64,000 nucleotides of DNA from the NCBI RefSeq assembly GCF_040358985.1, contig NZ_CP132932.1, positions 3,410,001-3,474,000 on the forward strand, read 5' to 3'. Origin of the DNA: Tunturibacter empetritectus. Lineage in GTDB: Bacteria > Acidobacteriota > Terriglobia > Terriglobales > Acidobacteriaceae. Below are positions 1 through 8,769 of the stretch, in pieces (the stretch's first letter is position 1; each line of letters starts with the position of its first letter). The notes under the pieces were generated by a model. That model had not been told where the DNA came from and did no database searches. It saw nothing but the letters and a program-made list of their open reading frames with translations. The translations under genes were made by a program, and so were the position numbers.

Positions 1-348
1 CGAGTGATTGATCACCGTGCCAAATGGTGCTCCCGCGAACTCGTGTCCCGTCCCGATCACATGTGTGCTCGGCCCCGCGATCCCGACCGAAGCATCCTCG
101 AAGACGCTCCCCGCCGGCAACAGAACCGACACATTCGAAAATGGAATGAGGACGTTCGTCGAGATGCTGGGATGGTCATTCAGGGACGGCTGTCCTTGAA
201 CACGATCGTATTGGCCGAAGAAGTTATCGTTGGGGCTGGACACATCGATGGTGGCGCTCGAATGAACGGTCAGTTGGATACTATCCGCCAACGCGCCGTG
301 TACAGGGAACGAAAGTGCAGCCGCTACAAACATCCAGGTGATTCGCAT
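1..348 (-). CDS. Secreted protein, N-terminal part only (runs off window start)
   Basis: The reading frame opens at an ATG at 348 preceded by AGGA about ten bases upstream and stays open to the window edge, giving 116 residues. It begins MRITWMFVAAALSFPVHGALA, a clear signal peptide, followed by a Ser/Thr/Asn-rich stretch typical of exported beta-rich proteins. The size and style fit the PEP-CTERM proteins found elsewhere in this window, but the C-terminus is outside, so no family can be assigned. Function unknown. Confidence 0.6.
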   Translation of the reverse strand, partial: MRITWMFVAAALSFPVHGALADSIQLTVHSSATIDVSSPNDNFFGQYDRVQGQPSLNDHPSISTNVLIPFSNVSVLLPAGSVFEDASVGIAGPSTHVIGTGHEFAGAPFGTVINHS

Positions 349-564
349 TAATAAAGTCCTCTACAACAGATGGGGAGGAGACTCATCTTGCCAGCATTCA
401 AGGCACGTAGCATGCCAAAGTTACGCGTTCAATACAAAAGAAAGCGCGGCAAGACGCCCGTCTTGTGTGCAAAAGTATGCATAAAATAGTGGAGTTTTAG
501 GCCTACTACGGTTACTTTTCGAAACCATCGGCATAGGCGAATCAAATTCGTACTCACGCACGAA

Positions 565-1134
565 TCACGAGCCGTATCCCGGACCACGCGCCCCGCACTC
601 CTTCCAGATCCTCTCCCAGTTCCAGATCCCGTCCGACGCCTCATACGGTAGAGGAGATCCCACCTGATGCGCCAGCATACAAATTTGCCCGCGATGATGC
701 GCCTCATGAGCCAGCATGTAGCACAGCATCTCCACGCCAACCGGCCACGACGGAGCCCAGCCGTCTCGGCGAAACCTCTCGATGCTCCCGCCACCCTCGC
801 GCAGCGCCTCTGCCAGCATCTCCCCGCAGCGAGCAGCACTCTCGGCCAAACCACCACGGGCTTGCTCCGGCGTGCAGCGCGCACGGTTCAGCAGTGCAGG
901 AACCTTCAGGTGCGGAGCCGTAAGCCGGACCCACTTGCAGCGGACGTTATGCATATGCGTGAAGATCGCAGCAATGGTGCGCGTCTTTCCCAGCGGTTTA
1001 GCTCTCCACGCCGCAGCATCAAGATGTTCGATCAGCATCTGGTTCATGCGATCGTTAGCCGCAAACATCCGGACGGCCGCACCGCCGAGTTGAGTGTCAA
1101 GTTGAGCGTGAACCTCGTTGGAATGTGTGGTCAC
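565..1134 (-). CDS. DinB-family protein
   Basis: The 189-residue product has the DinB/YfiT four-helix bundle pattern: a histidine in THMHNV near residue 60 and the C-terminal HEAHHRGQ motif near residue 144. Together they would form the three-histidine metal site. DinB-like proteins are metal-dependent enzymes, often thiol transferases or of unknown substrate, and are cytoplasmic. The GTG start at 1134 is chosen because AGGAG lies eight bases upstream. It is apparently monocistronic. The substrate cannot be read from the sequence. Confidence 0.8.
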   Translation of the reverse strand: MTTHSNEVHAQLDTQLGGAAVRMFAANDRMNQMLIEHLDAAAWRAKPLGKTRTIAAIFTHMHNVRCKWVRLTAPHLKVPALLNRARCTPEQARGGLAESAARCGEMLAEALREGGGSIERFRRDGWAPSWPVGVEMLCYMLAHEAHHRGQICMLAHQVGSPLPYEASDGIWNWERIWKECGARGPGYGS

Positions 1135-1154
1135 GTCGCCTGCTCCTGGCCATG

Positions 1155-1181
1155 TAGTACTTCCGGACCCATAGTACTTCC
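1155..1181 (-). promoter_or_regulatory. Direct repeat upstream of the DinB gene
   Basis: TAGTACTTCC occurs at 1155-1164 and again at 1172-1181, a 17-bp spacing, immediately upstream of the DinB ribosome site. Each copy contains the palindrome AGTACT. It could be a regulator site; no regulator is identified. Confidence 0.25.
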
Positions 1182-1380
1182 AGCCATCACGTAAACACGA
1201 GGAACAGACGCCGCCGAACCGCCTCTCTCAGCATCGACGAAAGATAGCGGATCAGATTGGCGGCGCGCCCGCAGATGAAGTTCTTAGTACCAAGAGTGTG
1301 GGTGCCCCATTCATGGCGCCTTATGCCATGAGTGGGCATTCGCACTCCGCGCGAACCGTTTTCACCGCGCTGCAACACCG

Positions 1381-2817
1381 CTAGGCAGTGACATCGGCAA
1401 CCACCGGAGCCACCGCCGGAATGCGCATCGGCTGCCGCTTCCAATAAGTCAGCGAGCGCCACACCCACTCCATCGGCCCAAACTCGAAGTACCGCAGCCA
1501 GATCGAGCTGAACGCCATATTGAAGATCCACATCCCTGCCACGGCATAGTAGATCTTGTAGTACTCCACATAGCCGTACCAGTGCCACGCACCCCACACG
1601 AAGATCGTCTTCATTGCAAGGCTCGTCAGCAGATAATTCGACAGGGCCATCTGCCCCACCGCCGCGATCCGCGCCAGCAGCCATCGAAACACTCCAGCCT
1701 TCACCAGAATCAAGAGCAGCGCCGCATTCCCCAACGCCCCCGCGATCCTGCCGATGTCGTACGGAGCCTGCATCCAGAGCGTGGTCTTGAACATATCGAA
1801 GTGTCCCGCCCAGGCCTTGTACGCGCCCACCCCGGTCACCGACCAGCCCACTGCTAGACCGATCACCGCGATCCACGCATACGTCTTCATGCTCAAGCGG
1901 CCAGGCAAAAAACCGTTCTTGTACAGAGCCATGCCCAGCAGCATCAGCCCCACCCAGTCCCCAAATCCAAAGTACGCGCCCTTCAACTCCCCCATCAACA
2001 CGTCCCCTGCCACATGCCCCTGCGCCTTCCAATACCCCTTCTGCATCGCGGCGATGTCTTCGTACTTCTTCTTGTCGGGTGCACGCCATCTGTCCTGCGT
2101 CTTCTGCCACTTCTTCAGATCGCCGATCTCATCCTCGGTCAGAGTCTGGTGCTGCGCCAGCTTCGCGTTGGCCTTTGCCGCCGCCTGCTTCGCACTGTAG
2201 GAGGCGCCATACGTCGCGCCCATTATCAGGATTGAGTTGAGAAACAGTATGATACCCGCCGTCCACATCAGCCGCTTCACCCGAACATTGCGAAAGGGAA
2301 ACAGAAACAGCAGCGCTGCCACGCCGTAGTAGAACAGGATGTCGCCGTCCCAGATCAGGTAGCCGTGAATCATCCCGATTAACACCAGCCACATATTACG
2401 GCGCGTAAAGATATCTGCCGCCTTGATTCCCGCCCCTCGCGCAAGTGCCCGTTCCGTCAGCAGGATTACGCCAGCCCCGAACAGCATAGAAAACAGCGCC
2501 CGCATCTTGCCCTCGGCAAAGATCCAGCGCAAAAACCACATCGTCGTATTGATCTTCCAGTGAGGCCCACTGAAGACCGGCTTCACCGTGCTCAGCGGGT
2601 AGAGGTAGTTGTGATATCCATAAGCAAAGTCGCAGATGTTCATCACCAGGATGCCCATCAGCGAAAAGCCGCGCAGCACATCCATGCTGCCGATGCGCTC
2701 CGTGCGACCCACAGGCCGGGTTGCGTTCAACTCCACCTGGGCCGGCCCAGCCAGCTCCTCGGGAGTACCAGGCGCGATTACGCCCTCATCGGGATTCACT
2801 CCAGCCACACTCGCCAT
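1381..2817 (-). CDS. DUF418 family membrane protein
   Basis: A 478-residue polytopic membrane protein. After a 40-residue hydrophilic N-terminus comes the signature RIGSMDVLRGFSLMGILVMN, typical of DUF418/YeiB proteins. Many hydrophobic segments follow, and a C-terminal block near residues 400-450 (SNYLLTSLAMKTIF, then GPMEWVWRSLTYWKRQPM) matches the DUF418 domain. An unusual charged stretch around residues 210-260 (KANAKLAQHQTLTEDE) probably forms an extra-membrane loop. The ATG at 2817 follows GGAGGAGTC, an excellent ribosome site. The family is proposed to be transport-related, but its biochemistry is not settled. Confidence 0.85.
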   Translation of the reverse strand: MASVAGVNPDEGVIAPGTPEELAGPAQVELNATRPVGRTERIGSMDVLRGFSLMGILVMNICDFAYGYHNYLYPLSTVKPVFSGPHWKINTTMWFLRWIFAEGKMRALFSMLFGAGVILLTERALARGAGIKAADIFTRRNMWLVLIGMIHGYLIWDGDILFYYGVAALLFLFPFRNVRVKRLMWTAGIILFLNSILIMGATYGASYSAKQAAAKANAKLAQHQTLTEDEIGDLKKWQKTQDRWRAPDKKKYEDIAAMQKGYWKAQGHVAGDVLMGELKGAYFGFGDWVGLMLLGMALYKNGFLPGRLSMKTYAWIAVIGLAVGWSVTGVGAYKAWAGHFDMFKTTLWMQAPYDIGRIAGALGNAALLLILVKAGVFRWLLARIAAVGQMALSNYLLTSLAMKTIFVWGAWHWYGYVEYYKIYYAVAGMWIFNMAFSSIWLRYFEFGPMEWVWRSLTYWKRQPMRIPAVAPVVADVTA

Positions 2818-3133
2818 GACTCCTCCAGAAGCACTCGCTCGTCCTTGGCCCCAGAATCGCGTACACGTCGATTCACTGCATTTTCACCGCAGTATCCCAC
2901 TCATACCCCCGCCAATCAAGCGAAATCGCATGCCACGGTCCTTCCACCGACGTCCCCAGACCCTGCAAAGAGCAGCGAACTCTGCAGCCGACCAGCCGCA
3001 GCCGCCCCACTATCAGAATCAATCCATCACAAAACCTCTGAGCCATGGAATCTCAACCACAGAACGCAGGAACTACGAACGAAAAGAATCAATGAACGAA
3101 AACAGATCAGAACGAAAAATAAATCAGAAGAAA
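2818..3133. other. Intergenic region, no gene seen
   Basis: No open frame here has a ribosome site or plausible protein character. It carries the upstream region of the DUF418 gene on the minus strand, and an A-rich run after 3060 leads into the repeat that follows. Confidence 0.5.
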
Positions 3134-3290
3134 GTGGCGTGTTTTTAGGAGCCGATTTTGATGGTGTTTCGTCACCACGTTTGCCACGCATTCCACCACG
3201 ATCACACCATCAAAAAACCACGTCCAGACAACACGTTTTCGCAAAAATACCTTGAAAAACACTCATTTACCACGCAATAAAAATTCACGA
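3134..3290. repeat. CCACG-rich intergenic repeat, copy A
   Basis: This stretch aligns with 41687-41838. Both begin GTGGCGT; TGGTGTTT follows exactly 28 bases later in each (3162 and 41715). A run of CACCACG/CCACG words comes next, then CACCATC..AAAA.ACCACGT, and a final ACCACGCA followed by A-rich sequence. The orientation is the same in both copies. Neither encodes a protein. The boundaries are approximate. Confidence 0.6.
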
Positions 3291-3315
3291 ACTTCGCATC
3301 CTGCATCCAACAGAC

Positions 3316-3492
3316 ATGTCCTCCTCCCCCACCCCGCCGCCCGAGAAACGACAAGCCTTCTGCAGCCCCCTCCTGCTGATCGTCATCACCTGCGTCGTTG
3401 TCGGAGTGATCGCGCTCTTCCTTATCCTGCGCCCCAATCCCAGCGGCAAGAGCCAAACCAGCCCCACCGCTCCTCCCGCTGCATCGCAATGA
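3316..3492 (+). CDS. Small single-span membrane protein
   Basis: A 58-residue frame opening at the ATG at 3316. It has a polar, proline-rich N-terminus (MSSSPTPPPEKRQAFCS), one hydrophobic helix (residues about 18-40, LLLIVITCVVVGVIALFLIL) and a short Pro/Ser/Thr-rich tail. It ends 25 bases before a strong terminator, which supports it as a transcribed gene. There is no strong ribosome site. No family recognised. Confidence 0.5.
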   Translation: MSSSPTPPPEKRQAFCSPLLLIVITCVVVGVIALFLILRPNPSGKSQTSPTAPPAASQ

Positions 3493-3516
3493 CGCATTTT
3501 TCGTAACGCAAGCAAA

Positions 3517-3546
3517 AAAAGGCAGACTCGAAAGAGTCTGCCTTTT
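3517..3546. terminator. Bidirectional intrinsic terminator
   Basis: Perfect 13-bp arms AAAAGGCAGACTC and GAGTCTGCCTTTT flank a GAAA loop. A-rich sequence lies on the left and T-rich on the right, so the hairpin can end transcription from both the small membrane gene and the convergent TonB-domain gene. Confidence 0.85.
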
Positions 3547-3605
3547 CAGCTTGATCCAAGCCAACATCGACGTAAGCCGCGAAGGCCCATCATGCAAATA
3601 GGAAA

Positions 3606-4064
3606 CTAGCGGCCACCGCGTAGAACAACAGCCAGATTGACCGGAACAGCAGTGGGCTGGTTGTCCAGCGTACCCGGAGTGAAGCGATAATGACTGACCG
3701 CATTCAGAACGTTGCGGTCCATCATCGGGTTGACCGACTGAATGATCTTTAGATCCGTAGGTTTGCCGCTCGCGTCGACTGTCATCGCAACAACTGCAGT
3801 TCTATCAAACTGGGCCGTTGGAGCGAAGTCGGCGTCCGATTCGACCGCGACGGTGTAAATCAGCTTGGGAGCATTGACACCGGTGGAGATCCGAAGAGGA
3901 GCAGCTGACGTGGACCCTCGATCCGACTCGGAGCCAGTAAACGTGGGGGCAACCAATTCAGAGCGCAGGCTGGGCGCAGCAGTCTGAGTTTTTGCAGGCG
4001 AATTTGCCTGAGCGTGAAGCAACATGGGGGACAGGACTAGGGCGGCCACAATGATTCGACGCAT
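3606..4064 (-). CDS. TonB C-terminal domain protein, secreted
   Basis: About 152 residues from the ATG at 4064. An upstream ATG at 4100 is possible, but starting at 4064 gives a clean signal peptide (MRRIIVAALVLSPMLLHAQA). A low-complexity Ser/Thr/Ala linker follows, then a TonB-like C-terminal domain over roughly the last 90 residues (VVAMTVDASGKPTDLKI...YRFTPGTLDNQP..VPVNLAVVL). It lacks the long proline-rich spacer and membrane anchor of true TonB, so it is probably a periplasmic TonB-domain protein, a common type in Acidobacteria. Its partner is unknown. Confidence 0.75.
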   Translation of the reverse strand: MRRIIVAALVLSPMLLHAQANSPAKTQTAAPSLRSELVAPTFTGSESDRGSTSAAPLRISTGVNAPKLIYTVAVESDADFAPTAQFDRTAVVAMTVDASGKPTDLKIIQSVNPMMDRNVLNAVSHYRFTPGTLDNQPTAVPVNLAVVLRGGR

Positions 4065-4449
4065 AATATTTATCTCTAGGGCAAATGTTCCCAACATCAC
4101 GATAATCCACTCGAAATACTACTGTCAACAAGATAATAAAAAACAAAACAACCCATTTATCATCAGCTGTTTTACGTTCGAGATCCCTTGCCGCATTAGA
4201 AAAATAACCAGCTAAATAAATTTACGTGTTCGTTATTTTTCGCTCCGGCGCAGCGAAGACATCTGAAATTTCCGGCCTTATCGTGAACTCGGACTCCCGG
4301 CATCAGACCTCAGAAATGTCTCCGAAGATTGAGTCTTAGATCCGGGAAGCTCCAGCCTGCGGACCGTGTGAAAAGCTCCATCGAGCCGTTGCCAAAGAAA
4401 CTGCGGTCGAGACCCAGCCGCCTCCCCAACACTGCTAACATGCAATTCA
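4065..4449. other. AT-rich intergenic region
   Basis: Clearly more AT-rich than its surroundings, especially 4120-4240. It separates two divergent genes and probably carries both promoters. I could not choose a convincing -35/-10 pair and see no gene. Confidence 0.4.
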
Positions 4450-5151
4450 ATGAAAGTTTTAGTCATCGACATCGGAGGTACCAACGTAAAAGTCGCCTCC
4501 ACAGATATGCGCGTCCCTGTCAAGATCCCGTCCGGTCCTAACATGACCGCTGAACAGATGACAAAGGACGTCCTCGCTGCCACCGCCGGCTGGACTTACG
4601 ATTGCGTATCCATTGGCTATCCAGGTCCTGTGGTCCACCATCGCCCGATCGCAGAGCCTCATAACCTTGGCGGAGGCTGGATCGATTTTCCTTACGAAAA
4701 AGAGTTTGGAAAGCCCCTTCGCTTCATCAACGATGCTGCGATGCAGGCTCTTGGCGGCTACAAGGGTGGCCGCATGCTCTTCCTCGGCACCGGCACCGGC
4801 CTGGGCTCGGCAATGATCTTCGATGGTATCGTCATCCCGCTCGAACTCGCTCATTTGCCTTATAAGAAAGGGCTCACCTACGAACAGTACATCGGTCTCG
4901 TGGGCCTGGAACGTCGTGGCGTCAAGCGCTGGAGGAAGTCAGTCCTCGACATTATTAGTCGCCTCCAGGCCGGAATGGTCTGCGACTCCGTTCTTCTCGG
5001 CGGCGGCAACGCGAAACTCATGAAGTCGCTCCCCAATCATGTGATTCTGGGCGCAAACACCAACGCAATCGACGGTGGCATCAAACTCTGGGAGGACGCC
5101 CCCGCTTCTTCCAAACAGACAAGCGCAGTGGCTAAATCTTCAAAGTCCTGA
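4450..5151 (+). CDS. ROK-family sugar kinase, polyphosphate-glucokinase-like
   Basis: The 233-residue product starts with the phosphate-1 motif MKVLVIDIGGTNVKVA. It continues with a short ROK core containing FINDAAMQALG (residues about 92-102) and the glycine-rich LFLGTGTGLGSA near residue 110. The CxCGxxGC zinc motif of many ROK kinases and repressors is absent, and there is no DNA-binding domain, so it is probably a kinase phosphorylating glucose or a related sugar with ATP or polyphosphate. It is shorter than typical ROK kinases (about 300 residues), as is common for polyphosphate-glucokinase-like members. Confidence 0.75.
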   Translation: MKVLVIDIGGTNVKVASTDMRVPVKIPSGPNMTAEQMTKDVLAATAGWTYDCVSIGYPGPVVHHRPIAEPHNLGGGWIDFPYEKEFGKPLRFINDAAMQALGGYKGGRMLFLGTGTGLGSAMIFDGIVIPLELAHLPYKKGLTYEQYIGLVGLERRGVKRWRKSVLDIISRLQAGMVCDSVLLGGGNAKLMKSLPNHVILGANTNAIDGGIKLWEDAPASSKQTSAVAKSSKS

Positions 5152-5280
5152 ACACCCAGCGAACAACCGAAGGGCGATTCGACGATCCCTTGTTGCATCT
5201 GAACGTCTTCGAGCGCAGCGACGCCATCTACCAAAGATCGCACCCACCTGTAATCTAAAAAACTCTTACCGGAGACATCA

Positions 5281-5670
5281 ATGGCTAACAAATATGGCGA
5301 AGCCGCTCTCATAGCGGCCCGCATGGATACTTACGGCAAGTTCATCACACCTGCAGCTCGCTGGGAACAGGCGACCGCAAAACTCTATCCGACCAGTCCT
5401 TCGGCTCAGCGAAAGGGAGGCCCAAGGTTCGCTTTTTTAAGTCTCTGTGAAGCCGGCCTGGTTAAGGGCATTCCCGCCGGGCAATATGCTCCATCCAACA
5501 AAGCCAAAGCCTATGCTCTTCGTGCCGTTGCGCTACTCAACGCGGGTACGCACAAGACTGTCAACACACTCTGGGCCGAGGTTACCGACGGCGAAGACAT
5601 CGCCCATAACTGCCAGATGGACGTCGTTCTAGCTCTTTGGAAGAACGACCTGATCGTCCGCAACGCTTAG
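5281..5670 (+). CDS. Conserved hypothetical protein (DUF6979-like)
   Basis: A 129-residue soluble protein starting MANKYGEAALIAARM, with GGAGA eight bases before the ATG. It contains the segments PSAQRKGGPRFAFLSLCEAGLVKGIPAG and MDVVLALWKNDLIV. The overall style suggests the small uncharacterised family DUF6979, named from memory. No catalytic motif is evident. It follows the ROK gene by 129 bp in the same direction, with no firm evidence of cotranscription. Confidence 0.6.
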   Translation: MANKYGEAALIAARMDTYGKFITPAARWEQATAKLYPTSPSAQRKGGPRFAFLSLCEAGLVKGIPAGQYAPSNKAKAYALRAVALLNAGTHKTVNTLWAEVTDGEDIAHNCQMDVVLALWKNDLIVRNA

Positions 5671-5824
5671 GTCATCCTTCGCCACTGCGTCGCGGCCGGC
5701 GCAGAAGGGAATCTAACGGATCCCGCAAGATCAACCTCTTGCATCTGCACCAATTAGGAGTATTCTTCTTCCATCAATCGAGACGTATCCGGCCGCCCCG
5801 GAAACCAAACATGGAGGAACAGCG

Positions 5825-6085
5825 ATGCTTCATTTGCTTTGGACGGCTCTCATCGGTCTTGTCGTCGGCGCACTCGCCAAACTGATCATGCCAGGGAAAG
5901 AGCCTGGCGGCATCTTCATTACCATGCTGATCGGTATAGCAGGGTCCTTCCTCGGGACCTTCCTCGGGCGCGCGATCGGTCACTATGAGCCTGATCAATC
6001 CGCCGGCTTTCTTATGTCGCTTGTCGGCGCCCTTATTCTGCTAGGTATCTACAACCTTATTCGACGCAGTCGAGCAACAACTTAG
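5825..6085 (+). CDS. GlsB/YeaQ/YmgE-family stress membrane protein
   Basis: An 86-residue, very hydrophobic protein with three predicted membrane helices and glycine-rich spacing (LIGLVVGALAKLIMPG, then IGIAGSFLGTFLGRAIG). This is the hallmark of the transglycosylase-associated GlsB/YeaQ family, found in the inner membrane and often induced by stress. GGAGGAACAGCG precedes the ATG. The name reflects family history; no enzymatic residues are visible. Confidence 0.85.
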   Translation: MLHLLWTALIGLVVGALAKLIMPGKEPGGIFITMLIGIAGSFLGTFLGRAIGHYEPDQSAGFLMSLVGALILLGIYNLIRRSRATT

Positions 6086-6165
6086 AAGAAAGTTTTGGAT
6101 ATACAGCAGTTGACGCGGCCCGACGGGATATCCCTGTCGTAATCATAGCTGTGTTAATGAGTCTT

Positions 6166-8610
6166 CTACCGAACCAACCCGATTGCGGACTCTGACGCAC
6201 GAGCAGCAGGGCCCTCGGCGTACTGCCGCACCACATCGCCAAACTCCGCCATGGCCACCGGTTTCGCGATAAAGTTGCCCTGTGCCTCGTCGCACTTTCT
6301 CCTCAACAGGAAACGCATCTGCTCATCGGTTTCGACACCTTCTGCCACGACCTTGATGTTGAGTCCGTGAGACATTGCGATGATCGTGCGAACCACTGCT
6401 GCAGCATTGGCGTCGGTTCCAGCCTTCTTCACAAAGCTCTGATCGATCTTTAACTGATCAACCTGATACTCCAGCAGATACGAGAAACTGCAAAACCCTG
6501 TGCCGAAGTCGTCGATAGAAATACGCACTCCCAACTCCCGCATCTTCTGCAGCTTTTCCAGAACATGTTCAGAGTTCACCATCAGCATATTTTCCGTAAT
6601 CTCGATCTGCAGTCTTTCTGGAGACAGGCCGCTCTTCGACAGCGAGTGTTCAACCAGAGGAACGAGATTTTTCTGCTGAAACTGCCGCGGCGATAGATTA
6701 ATTGAAACCGTCAGATCCATGCCAAGCTCGTCCTGCAGCGCCTTTCCCTCGCAACATGCGGTCATAAAGGCCCACTCCCCGATGGGTACAATCAGCCCCG
6801 TCTCTTCCGCCAACGGAATAAACTGCGACGGCGAGATGCTCCCTAGTCTGTGATTTGTCCATCGAAGCAGCGCTTCCATTCCGGTCACAGCTCCGGTGGT
6901 CAGTGAGATCTGCGGCTGGTAGTGCATACTGAGCTCTTTATTCGCCAACGCATGTCGCAGCGCATGCTCCATCGTCAGGCGCTCTGCCGTCTCCTTCAGC
7001 ATGCTTTCGCTGAAGATTTGAAACTGATTCCGCCCGTTCTCCTTTGCCGCGTACATCGCCGAATCTGCCCGTTTGAGCAGATGTTTGGCATCGCTTGCGA
7101 AGTCGGGAAAGATGCAGACCCCGACACTCGCGGTCACGTGCACCAGATGTTCTTCGATCGAGATCTCCGGCGATAATGTGGCTACCAGATTGACTGCGCA
7201 TTGTTCGACGTCGTCCACGGTGGTGATGTCCGGCATTACCACCACAAACTCATCCCCGCCTATCCGCGCCACCACATCGGTGCTGCGCACAGAGCGACGC
7301 AATCTATGGGCAGCCTCGACCAGAATCTGGTCGCCCGCCGAATGTCCCAGGGAGTCATTGATGCGTTTGAAGTGATCCAGATCGATCACAAAGACCGCGA
7401 CCTTTGTCCCGTAACGTCGCGCCAGTTCCACCGTCTGGACGGTCTTGTCCTGCAAGAGCGCGCGGCCTGTCAGCCCCGTCAGTTGATCATGCGTGGCCAG
7501 ATGAGTCACATACTCCATCATCTGCCGCCGATCCGTAATATCAAATGCAATGCTTACGAAGCCGGTTACCTCTCCAGCCTCGGTCTTCACGGCTCTCATG
7601 GCCAGATTGATCGGCGTTCGTCCGCCGTCGCGTCTGATCAGAGTCCACTCCTGCTCCTCCATCTCTCCCTGGGACGCCTTCGTCGTCAGAACTTCGAAGC
7701 CATATTTTTCCAGTGTCGCGGAGGAATCAATTGCGACCGCCCTGCCCAGAAGTTCGCGCTCGTCGTGCAACACCGTCAGCGAAGACTTTCCCACCAACTC
7801 CTCGCTCCGATATCCCGTCAGCCTCTCTGCCTCCCCGTTCATTGCCGTAATCATCCCGGCAATATCGGTTGCGACGATGCTGAAAGGAGCGTTCTGAAAG
7901 ACGGAGCCAGTAAACTCCGCCAGGTGAGCATATCGCTCCTGCGTCACCTTAGCTTCGCTGATATCGCTGAAGGTAATGGCCAGTCCATCCCCGAGCTTGA
8001 CCACCTGGGTTCGCAACCAAGTCGCCTTTACACTCGCGTAGCTCAGAGGAAACTCTTCGTTAAGTGACTCCCCGGTCTCGACAACTCTGCAAAACCTGGC
8101 GAACATCGATCCCGTTGCCTTTATCGGAGTTACTGAGGACAGAGTCTGTCCCAGCAACTCGGAGCGTGATCGTTCTACCAGCCTCTCGACGTTGGCATTG
8201 ACGTAAAGAATCCGGAAGTCCACGATTCTGCCTTCTTCGTCTCGTAAGGATTCAAAGAGCCCAAAGGCATCCAGGCTCGTCTCAGCGGCTGCCAAAAATT
8301 GAGAATGCGCCTGCTGAGCCCCTTTTAGCTTCTCTCGGCCGCGTTCGTGCCACAGTGCCCACAATGCAAGAGCAGTGCCAGAGATCGCAATTAAGACCGT
8401 GCTCAACCTTCCGAACTCAGCCCCATGCTCTATTCGCCAGAGCCCTGCTACCACCAGCGAAACCGGCGCTGCTGAGAGGATCGTCTTCCAAACCCAGGAT
8501 CGCTGGGATTCGAGCACAGAGGCTTTCAAGAAGTACCTCGAAGTACAAGCCAGGATATTGCCAGCATCGTGTTTCTCTACCCCCGTCAACGCCGTAACCG
8601 AATGAAGCAA
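6166..8610 (-). CDS. Membrane-anchored PAS-PAS-GGDEF-EAL cyclic-di-GMP enzyme
   Basis: An 814-residue signalling protein. Two hydrophobic segments at about residues 42-60 and 70-88 anchor it. Two PAS domains follow (about 105-220 and 230-360), then a GGDEF domain with an intact RIGGDEF motif near residue 450 and an EAL domain with EALLRW near residue 577. Both catalytic signatures look intact, so it could make and degrade cyclic di-GMP, with PAS domains sensing the input. The start at 8610 is a TTG without a clear ribosome site, so the N-terminus is uncertain. A second cyclic-di-GMP synthase lies one gene upstream on the same strand. Confidence 0.9.
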   Translation of the reverse strand: MLHSVTALTGVEKHDAGNILACTSRYFLKASVLESQRSWVWKTILSAAPVSLVVAGLWRIEHGAEFGRLSTVLIAISGTALALWALWHERGREKLKGAQQAHSQFLAAAETSLDAFGLFESLRDEEGRIVDFRILYVNANVERLVERSRSELLGQTLSSVTPIKATGSMFARFCRVVETGESLNEEFPLSYASVKATWLRTQVVKLGDGLAITFSDISEAKVTQERYAHLAEFTGSVFQNAPFSIVATDIAGMITAMNGEAERLTGYRSEELVGKSSLTVLHDERELLGRAVAIDSSATLEKYGFEVLTTKASQGEMEEQEWTLIRRDGGRTPINLAMRAVKTEAGEVTGFVSIAFDITDRRQMMEYVTHLATHDQLTGLTGRALLQDKTVQTVELARRYGTKVAVFVIDLDHFKRINDSLGHSAGDQILVEAAHRLRRSVRSTDVVARIGGDEFVVVMPDITTVDDVEQCAVNLVATLSPEISIEEHLVHVTASVGVCIFPDFASDAKHLLKRADSAMYAAKENGRNQFQIFSESMLKETAERLTMEHALRHALANKELSMHYQPQISLTTGAVTGMEALLRWTNHRLGSISPSQFIPLAEETGLIVPIGEWAFMTACCEGKALQDELGMDLTVSINLSPRQFQQKNLVPLVEHSLSKSGLSPERLQIEITENMLMVNSEHVLEKLQKMRELGVRISIDDFGTGFCSFSYLLEYQVDQLKIDQSFVKKAGTDANAAAVVRTIIAMSHGLNIKVVAEGVETDEQMRFLLRRKCDEAQGNFIAKPVAMAEFGDVVRQYAEGPAARASESAIGLVR

Positions 8611-8769
8611 CTATTTCGCTGTCAAAAAGGGTGCTGTTTGCGTACGTAAACGGTTGCTTTCGATTTTTATTTCGCAGCAATACCAAATGCAGTCTATTCG
8701 TTCCTCGCAGCCGGGGATCAACTATTTTGAGTCCACGGGTCGGTAAAGAGCAACAATCTCTCCGGCACA

